From Paenibacillus sp. 481 (GTDB lineage Bacteria; Bacillota; Bacilli; Paenibacillales; Paenibacillaceae): a DNA stretch of 64,000 nucleotides. The position numbers and the translations under genes were made by a program. The DNA lies in NCBI RefSeq assembly GCF_021223605.1, contig NZ_CP075175.1:1263001-1327000 (forward strand), given 5' to 3'. Numbering within the stretch: position 1 is the first letter of the stretch; every line of letters begins with the position of its first letter. This document shows positions 34,133-41,303 of this stretch, piece by piece. Under the pieces are notes generated by a model that was not told where the DNA came from, did no database searches, and saw nothing but the letters and a program-made list of their open reading frames with translations.

Positions 34133-35151
34133 GCTACGTCTCGATTCAGCAACTAACGAAATCATTCAGCAAACAGACGGTGCTGCATAACCTTCAACTA
34201 CAATGTGAACACGGTGAATTAATTACACTGCTCGGCCCGAGCGGCTGCGGCAAAAGTACGCTCCTACGCATTATAGCCGGCTTAACGACGCCGGACAGCG
34301 GCACAATTCACATCGCCGGACAAGATGTTACGAGCTTGCCTGCAAAGGATCGTGAGATCGGCATGGTCTTTCAATCCTATGCATTATTTCCGAACTTAAC
34401 GGTTGCCGAAAATATCGCCTTCGGCCTACAAATGAAAAAGCTACCGCCCGCCGCCATCAAGCAGGAAGTAGCTGACATGATTCAGCTCGTCGGGCTAGAA
34501 GACAAGGAACGCGCCTATCCGCGCGAGCTATCCGGCGGACAGCAGCAACGCGTTGCGCTCGCGCGCTCGCTCGTGCTGAAGCCGAAAGTGCTGCTGCTCG
34601 ACGAGCCGCTAAGCGCCCTTGATGCGCAAATTCGTAAACATTTGCGCAAGCAGCTGCGCGATATTCAGCGCGAATTAAATATGACGACCGTGCTCGTGAC
34701 GCATGATCAGGAAGAAGCGATGTCCATTAGCGACCGCATTTATTTAATGAACGCCGGAAAAATGGAACAGTTCGGCTCCCCGCACGACATTTATACGCGC
34801 CCGCGCAGCTCTTTTGTGGCCCGCTTCATCGGCAACTACAATGTGTTGTCCCGTGCAGAGCTGGAACGATTAGCTCCCCACTGCGCAGCACAAGCCGAAC
34901 AAGCACTACGGTACGCAATTCGTCCAGAAACACTAAGCGAGGAGCCGATTCCGTATGGCGACGCCTTAACGGGAACGATTGACCACGTGTCCATGCTCGG
35001 CAACATTACTCGCTTTGAAATGGACATCGCAGGCTGTCGCGTCTATGCCGATCATTTGCATCGGGCGTACGAGCCTAGTTGTAGCGGACAGTTGAAGACG
35101 ATATACCTGAATCCGAAAGATGTCATCCCGCTTCATGACGATGCTGCTTAA
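34129..35151 (+). CDS. ABC importer ATP-binding protein
   Basis: 340 aa. Seen: Walker A GPSGCGKST, Q loop VFQSYALFPNLTV, signature LSGGQQQRVALARSL, Walker B VLLLDEPLSALDAQIR, switch VTHDQEEA, then a TOBE-like regulatory domain (RPRSSFVARFIGNYNVL; AIRPETL). The length and the C-terminal domain match the 2-aminoethylphosphonate/spermidine/Fe3+ (PotA-FbpC-PhnT) ATPase group. Last gene of the operon, followed by a hairpin terminator. Confidence 0.93.
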   Translation: MSYVSIQQLTKSFSKQTVLHNLQLQCEHGELITLLGPSGCGKSTLLRIIAGLTTPDSGTIHIAGQDVTSLPAKDREIGMVFQSYALFPNLTVAENIAFGLQMKKLPPAAIKQEVADMIQLVGLEDKERAYPRELSGGQQQRVALARSLVLKPKVLLLDEPLSALDAQIRKHLRKQLRDIQRELNMTTVLVTHDQEEAMSISDRIYLMNAGKMEQFGSPHDIYTRPRSSFVARFIGNYNVLSRAELERLAPHCAAQAEQALRYAIRPETLSEEPIPYGDALTGTIDHVSMLGNITRFEMDIAGCRVYADHLHRAYEPSCSGQLKTIYLNPKDVIPLHDDAA

Positions 35152-35196
35152 TAAACGGACTGCCTATTGCGATTCGAATACCGCACACAAATAGAA

Positions 35197-35235
35197 ACAC
35201 CGGAAATCGGAGCGGGTAGCTCCAGTTTCCGGTGT
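35197..35235. terminator. Terminator between importer operon and pepF
   Basis: ACACCGGAAA (35197-35206) pairs with TTTCCGGTGT (35226-35235), with an inner GGAGC/GCTCC stem. It lies between convergent genes. Confidence 0.75.
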
Positions 35236-35248
35236 AATTGCCTATAAC

Positions 35249-36946
35249 CTATAACTTCGAATCGTCTACCCCATTCAGCCATGTCTCGATATCACCAATA
35301 ACCGATTCCACACAACCATCCTCAAACGGGGAATTAAGACCCGCCAGCTTTACCAACTCCGTAAAGGACTGGCTTCCACCCGCACGGCACAACGTCAAAT
35401 AATCTTCCCATGCTGGCTTCCAATCTTCATGCATTCGCTTCCAGAATTGCATCGCACAAATTTCTGCCAACGTGTAATCAATATAATAGAACGGATTCTG
35501 GAAAATGTGGGCCTGTCTTTGCCAGTAACCACCACGCTCCAAATAATCATTTTGTTCGAAATGGCGCATCGGCAAGTATTTCTTCTCAATCTCACGCCAT
35601 GCACGCTTACGCTCGTCTGGTGTAGCATCTGGATTTTCATATACAAAATGCTGGAATTCGTCAACGGACACACCATAAGGGATGAACATCAGCGTCCCTG
35701 ACAAATGTGAGTACTTGTATTTATCGGTATCTTCTTCAAAGAACAGCTGCATCCACGGCCAAGTAAAGTACTCCATACTCATCGAGTGAATTTCACAAGC
35801 TTCCGTCGTTGGCCAATTATATTCCGGCACATCAAAGTGTCTGCTCTCATACACTTGGAAAGCATGGCCCGCTTCATGCGTCAGAACGTCAATATCGCCG
35901 GAAGTGCCGTTAAAGTTCGCAAAAATGTACGGCGCTCGATAATCTTCAATGTATGTACAGTAGCCGCCGCCTTGCTTGCCCTTTTTGCTCAGCAGATCCA
36001 TTAAATCATTGTCTACCATAAAAGAGTAGAACTCGTTGAGTTCTGGGGACAATTCAGCATACATTTTAGCGCCGTTCTGAACGATCCAATCCGGATCGCC
36101 TTTTGGTGCTGCGTTGCCGGACTTGAACTTGAATTCCTCATCGTAGTACAAGAATTCATCGACACCAATCCGTTGGCGTTGGCGTTCCGCAAGCTTCGTT
36201 GTGACAGGCACAATATACTCCAACACTTGTTTACGGAAGTTCGCCACCATCTCTGCGTTATAATCCGTACGGCTCATGCGTGCATAACCTAGCTCCACAA
36301 AATTCGTGTAGCCCAATTTCTTCGCAATTTGGGTACGTACTTTAACGAGTTCATCATATATACGGTCGAAATCCGCCTCGTGATCGGTCATAAATTGATA
36401 TCTAGCTTCAGCAGCACGGCGTCTAACATCCCGATCCGTGGACACTTCAAACGGAGTGAGCTGCGACAACGTCCGCTCTTCACCTTCGAATAAGATTTTA
36501 GCGGAAGCGATCAGTTGTGCGTATTCCGTTGAAAGTTTATTTTCCAACTGCAAATCTTCAATCACTTCAGGTTTGAACGTTTTTAATGAAAGGTCTGCCA
36601 GCTTGAACAGTTGGCTGCCCCATTTTTGCTCCAATTCAGTTCTGAATGCGGACTCGACTAATGCACGATAGTAATCGGTTACATACTCTTGTACGACTGG
36701 ACCAATTTCATCGAAATAGTCCTGCTCTGCCTTGTAAAAAGCATCATTCGTATCAATCGAGTGACGAATGCTCGCAATCGTCATTTGCGTACCGATTTCA
36801 CTCCGCAACTTATTGATTTGCGTCATCACTTGATCTTGAGCAGCAAAGCTGTCTGCGCTGCTAAATTGCTCGACGAGTTGTTTGAACCGTTGTTCAATTA
36901 TTTGCAAATCAGGACGCTCATATTGAAATTCACTGAATTTATTCAT
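35249..36946 (-). CDS. M3-family oligoendopeptidase (PepF-like)
   Basis: 565 aa from ATG at 36946 (AGGAGG upstream; an in-frame ATG 21 nt earlier overlaps that site). Cytoplasmic zinc metallopeptidase that degrades short peptides. Seen: active site HEAGHAF (HExxH) in GDIDVLTHEAGHAFQVYESR, followed by ATEACEIHSMSMEYF with the third zinc ligand Glu, and YTLAEICAMQFWKRM near the C-terminus. The length matches the family. In bacilli such enzymes can trim signalling peptides, which is of interest given the Phr-like gene in this window, but no direct link is visible. Confidence 0.93.
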   Translation of the reverse strand: MNKFSEFQYERPDLQIIEQRFKQLVEQFSSADSFAAQDQVMTQINKLRSEIGTQMTIASIRHSIDTNDAFYKAEQDYFDEIGPVVQEYVTDYYRALVESAFRTELEQKWGSQLFKLADLSLKTFKPEVIEDLQLENKLSTEYAQLIASAKILFEGEERTLSQLTPFEVSTDRDVRRRAAEARYQFMTDHEADFDRIYDELVKVRTQIAKKLGYTNFVELGYARMSRTDYNAEMVANFRKQVLEYIVPVTTKLAERQRQRIGVDEFLYYDEEFKFKSGNAAPKGDPDWIVQNGAKMYAELSPELNEFYSFMVDNDLMDLLSKKGKQGGGYCTYIEDYRAPYIFANFNGTSGDIDVLTHEAGHAFQVYESRHFDVPEYNWPTTEACEIHSMSMEYFTWPWMQLFFEEDTDKYKYSHLSGTLMFIPYGVSVDEFQHFVYENPDATPDERKRAWREIEKKYLPMRHFEQNDYLERGGYWQRQAHIFQNPFYYIDYTLAEICAMQFWKRMHEDWKPAWEDYLTLCRAGGSQSFTELVKLAGLNSPFEDGCVESVIGDIETWLNGVDDSKL

Positions 36947-37018
36947 GGGTGATTTCCTCCTAGTCATGATCGGCTGCCGGCTGCGGTTCCAGCTGAAACA
37001 ACCATTCTTTGTTATTCT

Positions 37019-37744
37019 TTAAAAAGATTCATTTTCCTTCTTCATGCTTGGGAACATTGCTGCAATCCCCCGTGCTCCCGCTTCTGTCACATAGACAGCA
37101 CGAGTTGCTCCATCACGGATTATCCATTCTTTTTCCAGCATCCACTCGGTTAGCGCTTGACCTAACGAGCCCGCCAAATGATGCTCACGTTCGGTCCAAT
37201 CGAGGCAGCAGCGTGCAAAGGTCCGACGTTTTTTGCGCAAGATGTCTAAATCGAGTCCCATTTTTTTGGAAAAAAGGTCTCCATTCGCGGTTACGTCATA
37301 GCGCATGTCAACCTTTACGACGATGTTACGCTCCTCTAGTGACCGGATCATTTGTACGGCGATATTCCCTGCCAAATGATCATAGCAAATTCTAGCTTGG
37401 CTAAGCTTTTTCATCTGCTCGGACTGTTTCAGCGAAGTGATGTTCGTCGAGTCGGCACCAGCAGCCGACAGCAGCTGTTCGATGATTTCCGCCGCTACTG
37501 AATCGCCGATCCGATAGTAGCGGTGCCGCCCGTGTCTCTCGGCGATTACGAGTCCAGATTCACTCATTTTAGCAAGATGAAAGCTGGCTGTCTGAGCCGT
37601 AATTCCTGCCACTCCCGCGAGTTCTCCTGCCGCATGATAACGACCGTCGAGCAAATGGGTGAGCATTGCGGTACGGGAGGAGTCTGCTAGTAAGGCAGCC
37701 ACGGTAGCCACTTTAGCGGGCAACGGCAGCATAGGCACAACCAT
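37019..37744 (-). CDS. ArsR-family winged-helix transcriptional regulator
   Basis: 241 aa; AGGAGG 8 nt before ATG. Seen: N-terminal winged helix (VAALLADSSRTAMLTHLLDG, GELAGVAGITAQTASFHLAK as recognition helix, ERHGRHRYYRI as wing), then a long C-terminal domain with Cys residues (ARICYDHLAG, FARCCLDWTEREHHLAG). The last of these is typical of a subgroup of ArsR regulators found next to reductases or transporters. Divergent from the flavin reductase gene, which is the likely target. Ligand unknown. Cys117/196-type residues may sense metal or redox state. Confidence 0.88.
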   Translation of the reverse strand: MVVPMLPLPAKVATVAALLADSSRTAMLTHLLDGRYHAAGELAGVAGITAQTASFHLAKMSESGLVIAERHGRHRYYRIGDSVAAEIIEQLLSAAGADSTNITSLKQSEQMKKLSQARICYDHLAGNIAVQMIRSLEERNIVVKVDMRYDVTANGDLFSKKMGLDLDILRKKRRTFARCCLDWTEREHHLAGSLGQALTEWMLEKEWIIRDGATRAVYVTEAGARGIAAMFPSMKKENESF

Positions 37745-37820
37745 GGAATTTTCCTCCTATATGCACGGCATACTTCGATGATAATTGAAACATTGGCGTA
37801 CTACAATGGGAACAGCAAAA

Positions 37821-37860
37821 ATGAGCAGCAATGAGCAACAGTAAACGACATTGAGCAGCA
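37821..37860. repeat. Four 10-nt repeats in the divergent arsR/flavin reductase promoter region
   Basis: ATGAGCAGCA, ATGAGCAACA, GTAAACGACA, TTGAGCAGCA in strict 10-nt phase, 40-80 bp before the flavin reductase start. They could be operator copies on one face of the helix, or simple repeat expansion. Confidence 0.65.
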
Positions 37861-37901
37861 CATACTACGAGGTGCTCGATACATTAGGAGGATTTTTTCA
37901 T

Positions 37902-38516
37902 ATGCCAGCAACTACACACCAACCCATTTCCATCGATCCAAAAATATTGTATTACGGCATGCCCGTCATTCTCGTCACCACGCAAAATGAGGACGGAACG
38001 ACTAACATTAGCCCGCTTTCATCCTCATGGGCACTCGGTCGCAACATCGTCCTTGGGATCGGACTTGGCGGCAAAGCACTAGAGAACTTGCAGCGCACAC
38101 CCCAGCTCGTCATTAATGTCCCCGACCATTCGTTGTGGCAACAGGTAGAGCTGCTGGCCCCGCTGACGGGTAAATATCCAGTTCCCGATTACAAGCTGCC
38201 GCTAGGCATTCGATATGAAAAAGACAAATTCGCGGCCGCCGGACTAACGGCGTTGGCCTCCACTACAGTAGCACCGCTGCGGATTGCAGAGTGCCCCATT
38301 CAAATGGAGTGCACCGTCCAACGGATTAGCATACCGGACTATGCGCCGTACTTTTCCATCGTTGAAACGCAGGTTGAGCACGTGCATGCGCACGATGAAC
38401 TTGTGCAGAACAGCAATCAGATCGACCCTGCAAAATGGAACCCGCTGATTTATAATTTTCGGCACTATTATTCGTTGGGAGAACATCTAGGGACATCCTA
38501 CCGTGAAAAAACGTAG
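37902..38516 (+). CDS. Flavin reductase-family (FMN-binding split-barrel) protein
   Basis: 204 aa starting MPATTHQPISIDPKILYYG; TTAGGAGG upstream of ATG at 37902. Seen: PVILVTTQNEDGTTNISPLS, LGIGLGGKALENLQRTPQLV and a C-terminal YNFRHYYSLGEHLG, which match the flavin reductase-like domain group that binds FMN. It probably reduces flavin or an unknown small molecule with NAD(P)H. It is divergent from, and likely controlled by, the ArsR regulator. Its stop codon abuts that of the convergent hydroxylase gene with no gap. Confidence 0.85.
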   Translation: MPATTHQPISIDPKILYYGMPVILVTTQNEDGTTNISPLSSSWALGRNIVLGIGLGGKALENLQRTPQLVINVPDHSLWQQVELLAPLTGKYPVPDYKLPLGIRYEKDKFAAAGLTALASTTVAPLRIAECPIQMECTVQRISIPDYAPYFSIVETQVEHVHAHDELVQNSNQIDPAKWNPLIYNFRHYYSLGEHLGTSYREKT

Positions 38517-39203
38517 CTATGATGGAGGGCTACCAGAGCTACTAGGGCTACCAGAGCTACTAGGGCTACTAGGGCTACTAGGGCTATCAAGGCTACCCTT
38601 CTCCAAATCGCGCACGGTATCGCTACGGGTGACGGTCTTTTCATCCTTGTACGTGCCGCACGCCATATCGATAACAGGATTCGTAACACCGAACCAGAAA
38701 TGCTCATTTTTAAAGTGATGCCATAAATGAATTTTTTTCATATAGCGCCCCCACGGAGTGATGGGCTTGATCGGGCGATGTGCACGATAATGTACCCATT
38801 CATAGTAGAGCATATAGAAAATGACGCCTGTAACCGTGGCAACGGCTAAGCTAAGCTCGCTCGTTATCGCAAAACCAAGGCAGCCTGCAATAAAAATAAG
38901 CGGAAAGCTGTACCACACAGGCAAAAACAGTAGCTTCACATTTTCCGGCTCCACATGGTGGTCGTAATGAAGGCGCTTGAGCATTTTTAGTAAAAAAGCG
39001 TTGCGCGGCGGTTTTAAATGGAACAAAAACCGATGAATCACATACTCGCTCAGCGCATACGCCAGCATACCGATCAAGAGGGCGATCCAAGTCGATCCGC
39101 TGCCCATAAACGGAATCGTAGCCCCAAGACAGACGAGCCCGATCAGCATCGTCAACATAATATCAAAAAACAAACAAAACTCTTTGATATACGTGAGCTT
39201 CAT
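38517..39203 (-). CDS. Fatty acid hydroxylase/sterol desaturase-family membrane protein with repetitive tail
   Basis: 228 aa from ATG at 39203 (AAGGAG upstream). Seen: membrane helices (FDIMLTMLIGLVCLGATIPF, TWIALLIGMLAYAL) and the His clusters of di-iron membrane oxygenases: HRFLFH, HYDHH, HLWHHFKNEHFWFG. The fold acts at the membrane on lipid substrates; the substrate here is unknown (bacterial members hydroxylate fatty acyl chains or carotenoids). The last ~25 residues are a Ser/Pro/Gly repeat (SPSSPSS, SSSGSP) from a tandem DNA repeat, absent from typical members. The 3' end touches the flavin reductase gene. Confidence 0.85.
   Translation of the reverse strand: MKLTYIKEFCLFFDIMLTMLIGLVCLGATIPFMGSGSTWIALLIGMLAYALSEYVIHRFLFHLKPPRNAFLLKMLKRLHYDHHVEPENVKLLFLPVWYSFPLIFIAGCLGFAITSELSLAVATVTGVIFYMLYYEWVHYRAHRPIKPITPWGRYMKKIHLWHHFKNEHFWFGVTNPVIDMACGTYKDEKTVTRSDTVRDLEKGSLDSPSSPSSPSSSGSPSSSGSPPS
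38519..38600. repeat. Degenerate 9-nt repeats coding the hydroxylase tail
   Basis: Repeated AGGGCTACC / AGAGCTACT / AGGGCTACT units on the plus strand encode Ser-Pro-Ser/Ser-Gly steps on the minus strand. Confidence 0.8.
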
Positions 39204-39573
39204 TACGACCCACTCCTTTTTCACAACATAGTAGAATGATTTCACCGACCCTAATGGAAACGATTTCATTTCCGTTTAAACGTGTTATGTTTTCATTTAT
39301 ATTCCGCTGTAACGACGTATACGCTATTCTTTTATGTAATAATGGCACATCATGCAAACAGGCCGCTCCGTCAATTTCCATTTGCGCAACCGACGATTCC
39401 CACCCGATATTTAGGCGATATTCGTTACATTTCTGCCTTTCGTGACATTAACCTTTTGACCTCGAAGTAGCTTCACAGCTGAAGGCTTCCTCTCTCATGC
39501 AGTTAATTTCCATTATCCATCTTATTGATTGGGAAAATCAACCTCCTGTCGATAATTCGCCTCCTAATGAAAT
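39204..39573. other. Intergenic region between hydroxylase and PPC-protein genes
   Basis: 370 bp. It should hold the hydroxylase promoter (minus strand). It contains a dyad-like stretch GGAAACGATTTCATTTCC near 39255-39272. No gene is convincing; the short open frames lack ribosome binding sites. Confidence 0.35.
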
Positions 39574-39600
39574 AAAAAAACGCCCTAATCACTAGGGCGT
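39574..39600 (-). terminator. Terminator of the PPC-domain protein gene
   Basis: ACGCCCTA-ATCAC-TAGGGCGT (39580-39600; plus-strand order) followed on the minus strand by seven T. Confidence 0.88.
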
Positions 39601-39608
39601 GAACCTTC

Positions 39609-40052
39609 TTATTGTAAGTAGCTAGTAGATAAGTGATAACCGTTGTAATGCGTTGCAGGTTTCTCAACAGGGTCCACTTTGATGTAGTATTTTTTTCCTG
39701 CTTCCACATCAAGTTTAACTAATCTTCTCAACTCAGTTGAGCCATCTGCGGTATCTGAAGCTAACGTCTTGTCTGCATCTTCAAGGTGTAGGTTGTAAGG
39801 ATCGCTTGTAAATACGGGTTGCAAAATGATAAGAAGCTTTCCTGATTTAGGCGCTGTGAAGGCAAAATAATCAACAATATCACCCTCTGTCTTAAAACTG
39901 CCGCTAACCGCAGCGTGAGCAGTAATGACATTGGCTTGACTCTTGGTGTTATTTGGCTCGGTGTCTTGAAACGATGCTGGACGGGCACTTGCAACTGAAC
40001 TAATCAGCAGCGACATTCCTAGCAATAGCGTCATACATACGCGTTTTTTCAC
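39609..40052 (-). CDS. Secreted protein with a bacterial pre-peptidase C-terminal (PPC)-like domain
   Basis: 147 aa. Seen: signal peptide KKRVCMTLLLGMSLLISSVA with cleavage after ASA, then a single beta-sandwich PPC-like domain: DTEPNNTKSQANVI, GSFKTEGDIVDYFAFTAP, SGKLLIILQP, LVKLDVEAGKKYYIKVDP. PPC domains usually sit behind secreted proteases and aid substrate binding or secretion. Here the domain stands alone with no catalytic part, so it is a small exported protein of unknown job. It has its own terminator. Confidence 0.85.
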   Translation of the reverse strand: MKKRVCMTLLLGMSLLISSVASARPASFQDTEPNNTKSQANVITAHAAVSGSFKTEGDIVDYFAFTAPKSGKLLIILQPVFTSDPYNLHLEDADKTLASDTADGSTELRRLVKLDVEAGKKYYIKVDPVEKPATHYNGYHLSTSYLQ

Positions 40053-40250
40053 AGTGAAACCTCCCTAGCAAAATGTGTCTTCCACACCAAACATTATATC
40101 GCACATTTTGTGTCGAGAACGTTTTTCACTTGTAAAGTTTACATAAAAATAAATGAGCGCCAATTTTGTTTTTCAGCCAGGAAGTCCGCATTTATCACCA
40201 ATTCACACAAGCAGTATGACCTGCCCGTATTCAACACTAGTCAACCCAAA
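40053..40250. other. Intergenic region upstream of the PPC-protein gene
   Basis: No gene seen. Presumed promoter region of the minus-strand PPC gene. Confidence 0.4.
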
Positions 40251-40277
40251 CAAAAAAAAGCACTCCATAGAGTGCTT
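40251..40277 (-). terminator. Terminator downstream of the Spo0E-like/Xre operon
   Basis: AGCACTC-cata-GAGTGCT (stem 40259-40276) followed by eight T on the minus strand. Nearly the same sequence as the terminator at 41133-41156. Confidence 0.85.
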
Positions 40278-40515
40278 GAATTCACAACTCTCAGCTAATA
40301 GGTTGCTAATTGACACATAGTAGTGAGAGATTGAAGTATATAGTATACGTTTGATAAGTTTTTAAAAATAAGCAAATGCCTTCTTATAAAATGCTGTTCA
40401 TGGGTATATTTAAAAGGGTTGCAAAGCTGTAAAGTAACTCGTGGTGAAAATTGCACTTCAAACTGAAGCTACATTTTGTACGTAACTTGGAGTATTATAT
40501 TAATTGGATGTTTTA
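40278..40515. other. 3' region behind the small Xre gene
   Basis: 240 bp of AT-rich DNA between the Xre stop and its terminator. A 53-codon GTG-started frame exists on the minus strand but has no ribosome binding site. No signal-peptide-like small gene was found. Confidence 0.35.
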
Positions 40516-40770
40516 TTAATTATGGCTGTGCTTACTACCAATAAGCATGGCCTTTTCTTCTGTACCCATAATTGGATTAATATCTTCATAAAAGAGTTTC
40601 CAATCACATCCCAGAACTTGTCCAATGCGCTTCGCTACTTGAACACTTGGATCACGTCTGCCCCGCTCAATATTAGAGTAAGAGCTACGCTCAATCATGG
40701 ACAAAGCAGCTACTTCCTTTTGGGTCATCGACCCGCGATAGTGTATAAGCCATTTACGACAACGATTCAT
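40516..40770 (-). CDS. Small Xre-family HTH regulator
   Basis: 84 aa, starting MNRCRKWLIHYRGSMTQKEV; GGAGGGTG upstream of the ATG, one base from the stop of the Spo0E-like gene. Seen: one lambda-repressor-type HTH with recognition region AALSMIERSSYSNIERGRRD, then VQVAKRIGQVLGCDWKLFYE; only about 20 residues follow. Likely a dimeric repressor of its own region. Co-transcribed with the Spo0E-like gene and next to the peptide/receptor array. Target unknown. Confidence 0.85.
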   Translation of the reverse strand: MNRCRKWLIHYRGSMTQKEVAALSMIERSSYSNIERGRRDPSVQVAKRIGQVLGCDWKLFYEDINPIMGTEEKAMLIGSKHSHN

Positions 40771-40771
40771 T

Positions 40772-41053
40772 TCAATTCACCCTCCCTATCTTTTTCTGAA
40801 TCAACATGATGTGTTGATCTAAATCTTGACTTAACTTCAAGACATCATCGTCGACAAAACTATCTTTTTGCAACACTAACTGTACCAGTTGATTCCGTAA
40901 TACTTCCGTCTTCTGTATGACTTGTGTAAGAACACTTCCGTGTGCTTCATTTCCATTCGCGAATGAATGGGATGGAGTGCAACAAACTGCTCCTGCCAGC
41001 TGTCGAAGCCCATCAAGCGTAGGAACGTTCTTTGTTAAATCTCCACTAATCAT
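40772..41053 (-). CDS. Spo0E-like aspartyl-phosphate phosphatase
   Basis: 93 aa; GGGAGG before the ATG. The C-terminal half matches the Spo0E family: TEVLRNQLVQLVLQKDSFVD, then DVLKLSQDLDQHIMLIQK, with the S-Q-x-L-D signature. Known: Spo0E-type proteins dephosphorylate Spo0A-P and delay sporulation. The first ~45 residues, containing LAGAVCCTPSHSFANG, are not part of the family and are unusual, since most members are 50-85 aa. Position beside four peptide-receptor-like regulators suggests control of sporulation entry. A shorter internal start is possible. Confidence 0.72.
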   Translation of the reverse strand: MISGDLTKNVPTLDGLRQLAGAVCCTPSHSFANGNEAHGSVLTQVIQKTEVLRNQLVQLVLQKDSFVDDDVLKLSQDLDQHIMLIQKKIGRVN

Positions 41054-41132
41054 ATATACCTCCCTTTTACAATTTATAAATCCACTTTATACCAGCCTCC
41101 TAGATTTTGATGACTAAAAAATATAGGAGAAT

Positions 41133-41156
41133 AAAAAAAGCACTCCGAAGAGTGCT
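41133..41156 (-). terminator. Terminator of the receptor 1-peptide operon
   Basis: AGCACTC-cgaa-GAGTGCT (41139-41156) followed by seven T on the minus strand, directly behind the peptide gene stop at 41161. Confidence 0.88.
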
Positions 41157-41160
41157 AAAA

Positions 41161-41301
41161 TTACTGATATCCTCCTACCCCATTATCTGCAAGTTTTATA
41201 CTTGTTACGCCCATTTCAACCACATTCACTTGACTATTTACTAAAGCATCACCAAAAAAAAGCGCTAGCAATAGGAGCAACGAAAGCAAACATACTCTCA
41301 T
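41161..41301 (-). CDS. Phr-like secreted signalling propeptide
   Basis: 46 aa. Seen: GAGGAGG at the end of the receptor gene; the receptor stop TAA overlaps ATG (TAATGATG), and the second ATG (41301) has the better spacing. The product begins MRVCLLSLLLLLALFFGDAL, a basic residue plus a strong hydrophobic signal segment. It continues to NSQVNVVEMGVTSIK and ends KLADNGVGGYQ. Size, signal sequence, short polar C-terminus and coupling to an HTH-TPR receptor are the hallmarks of Rap-Phr/RRNPP propeptides. The active pheromone is probably 5-8 C-terminal residues (for example within ADNGVGGYQ), cleaved outside and reimported. A terminator follows. Homology was not searched; the call rests on architecture. 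Confidence 0.75.
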   Translation of the reverse strand: MRVCLLSLLLLLALFFGDALVNSQVNVVEMGVTSIKLADNGVGGYQ

Positions 41302-41303
41302 CA

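Noticed and set aside
35249-36946. Oligoendopeptidase F as part of the peptide-signalling system
   Set aside because: It is a housekeeping family present in most bacilli and lies about 5 kb away with unrelated genes between.
40278-40515. 53-codon GTG-started frame behind the Xre gene as a second propeptide
   Set aside because: No ribosome binding site and no N-terminal hydrophobic signal segment.
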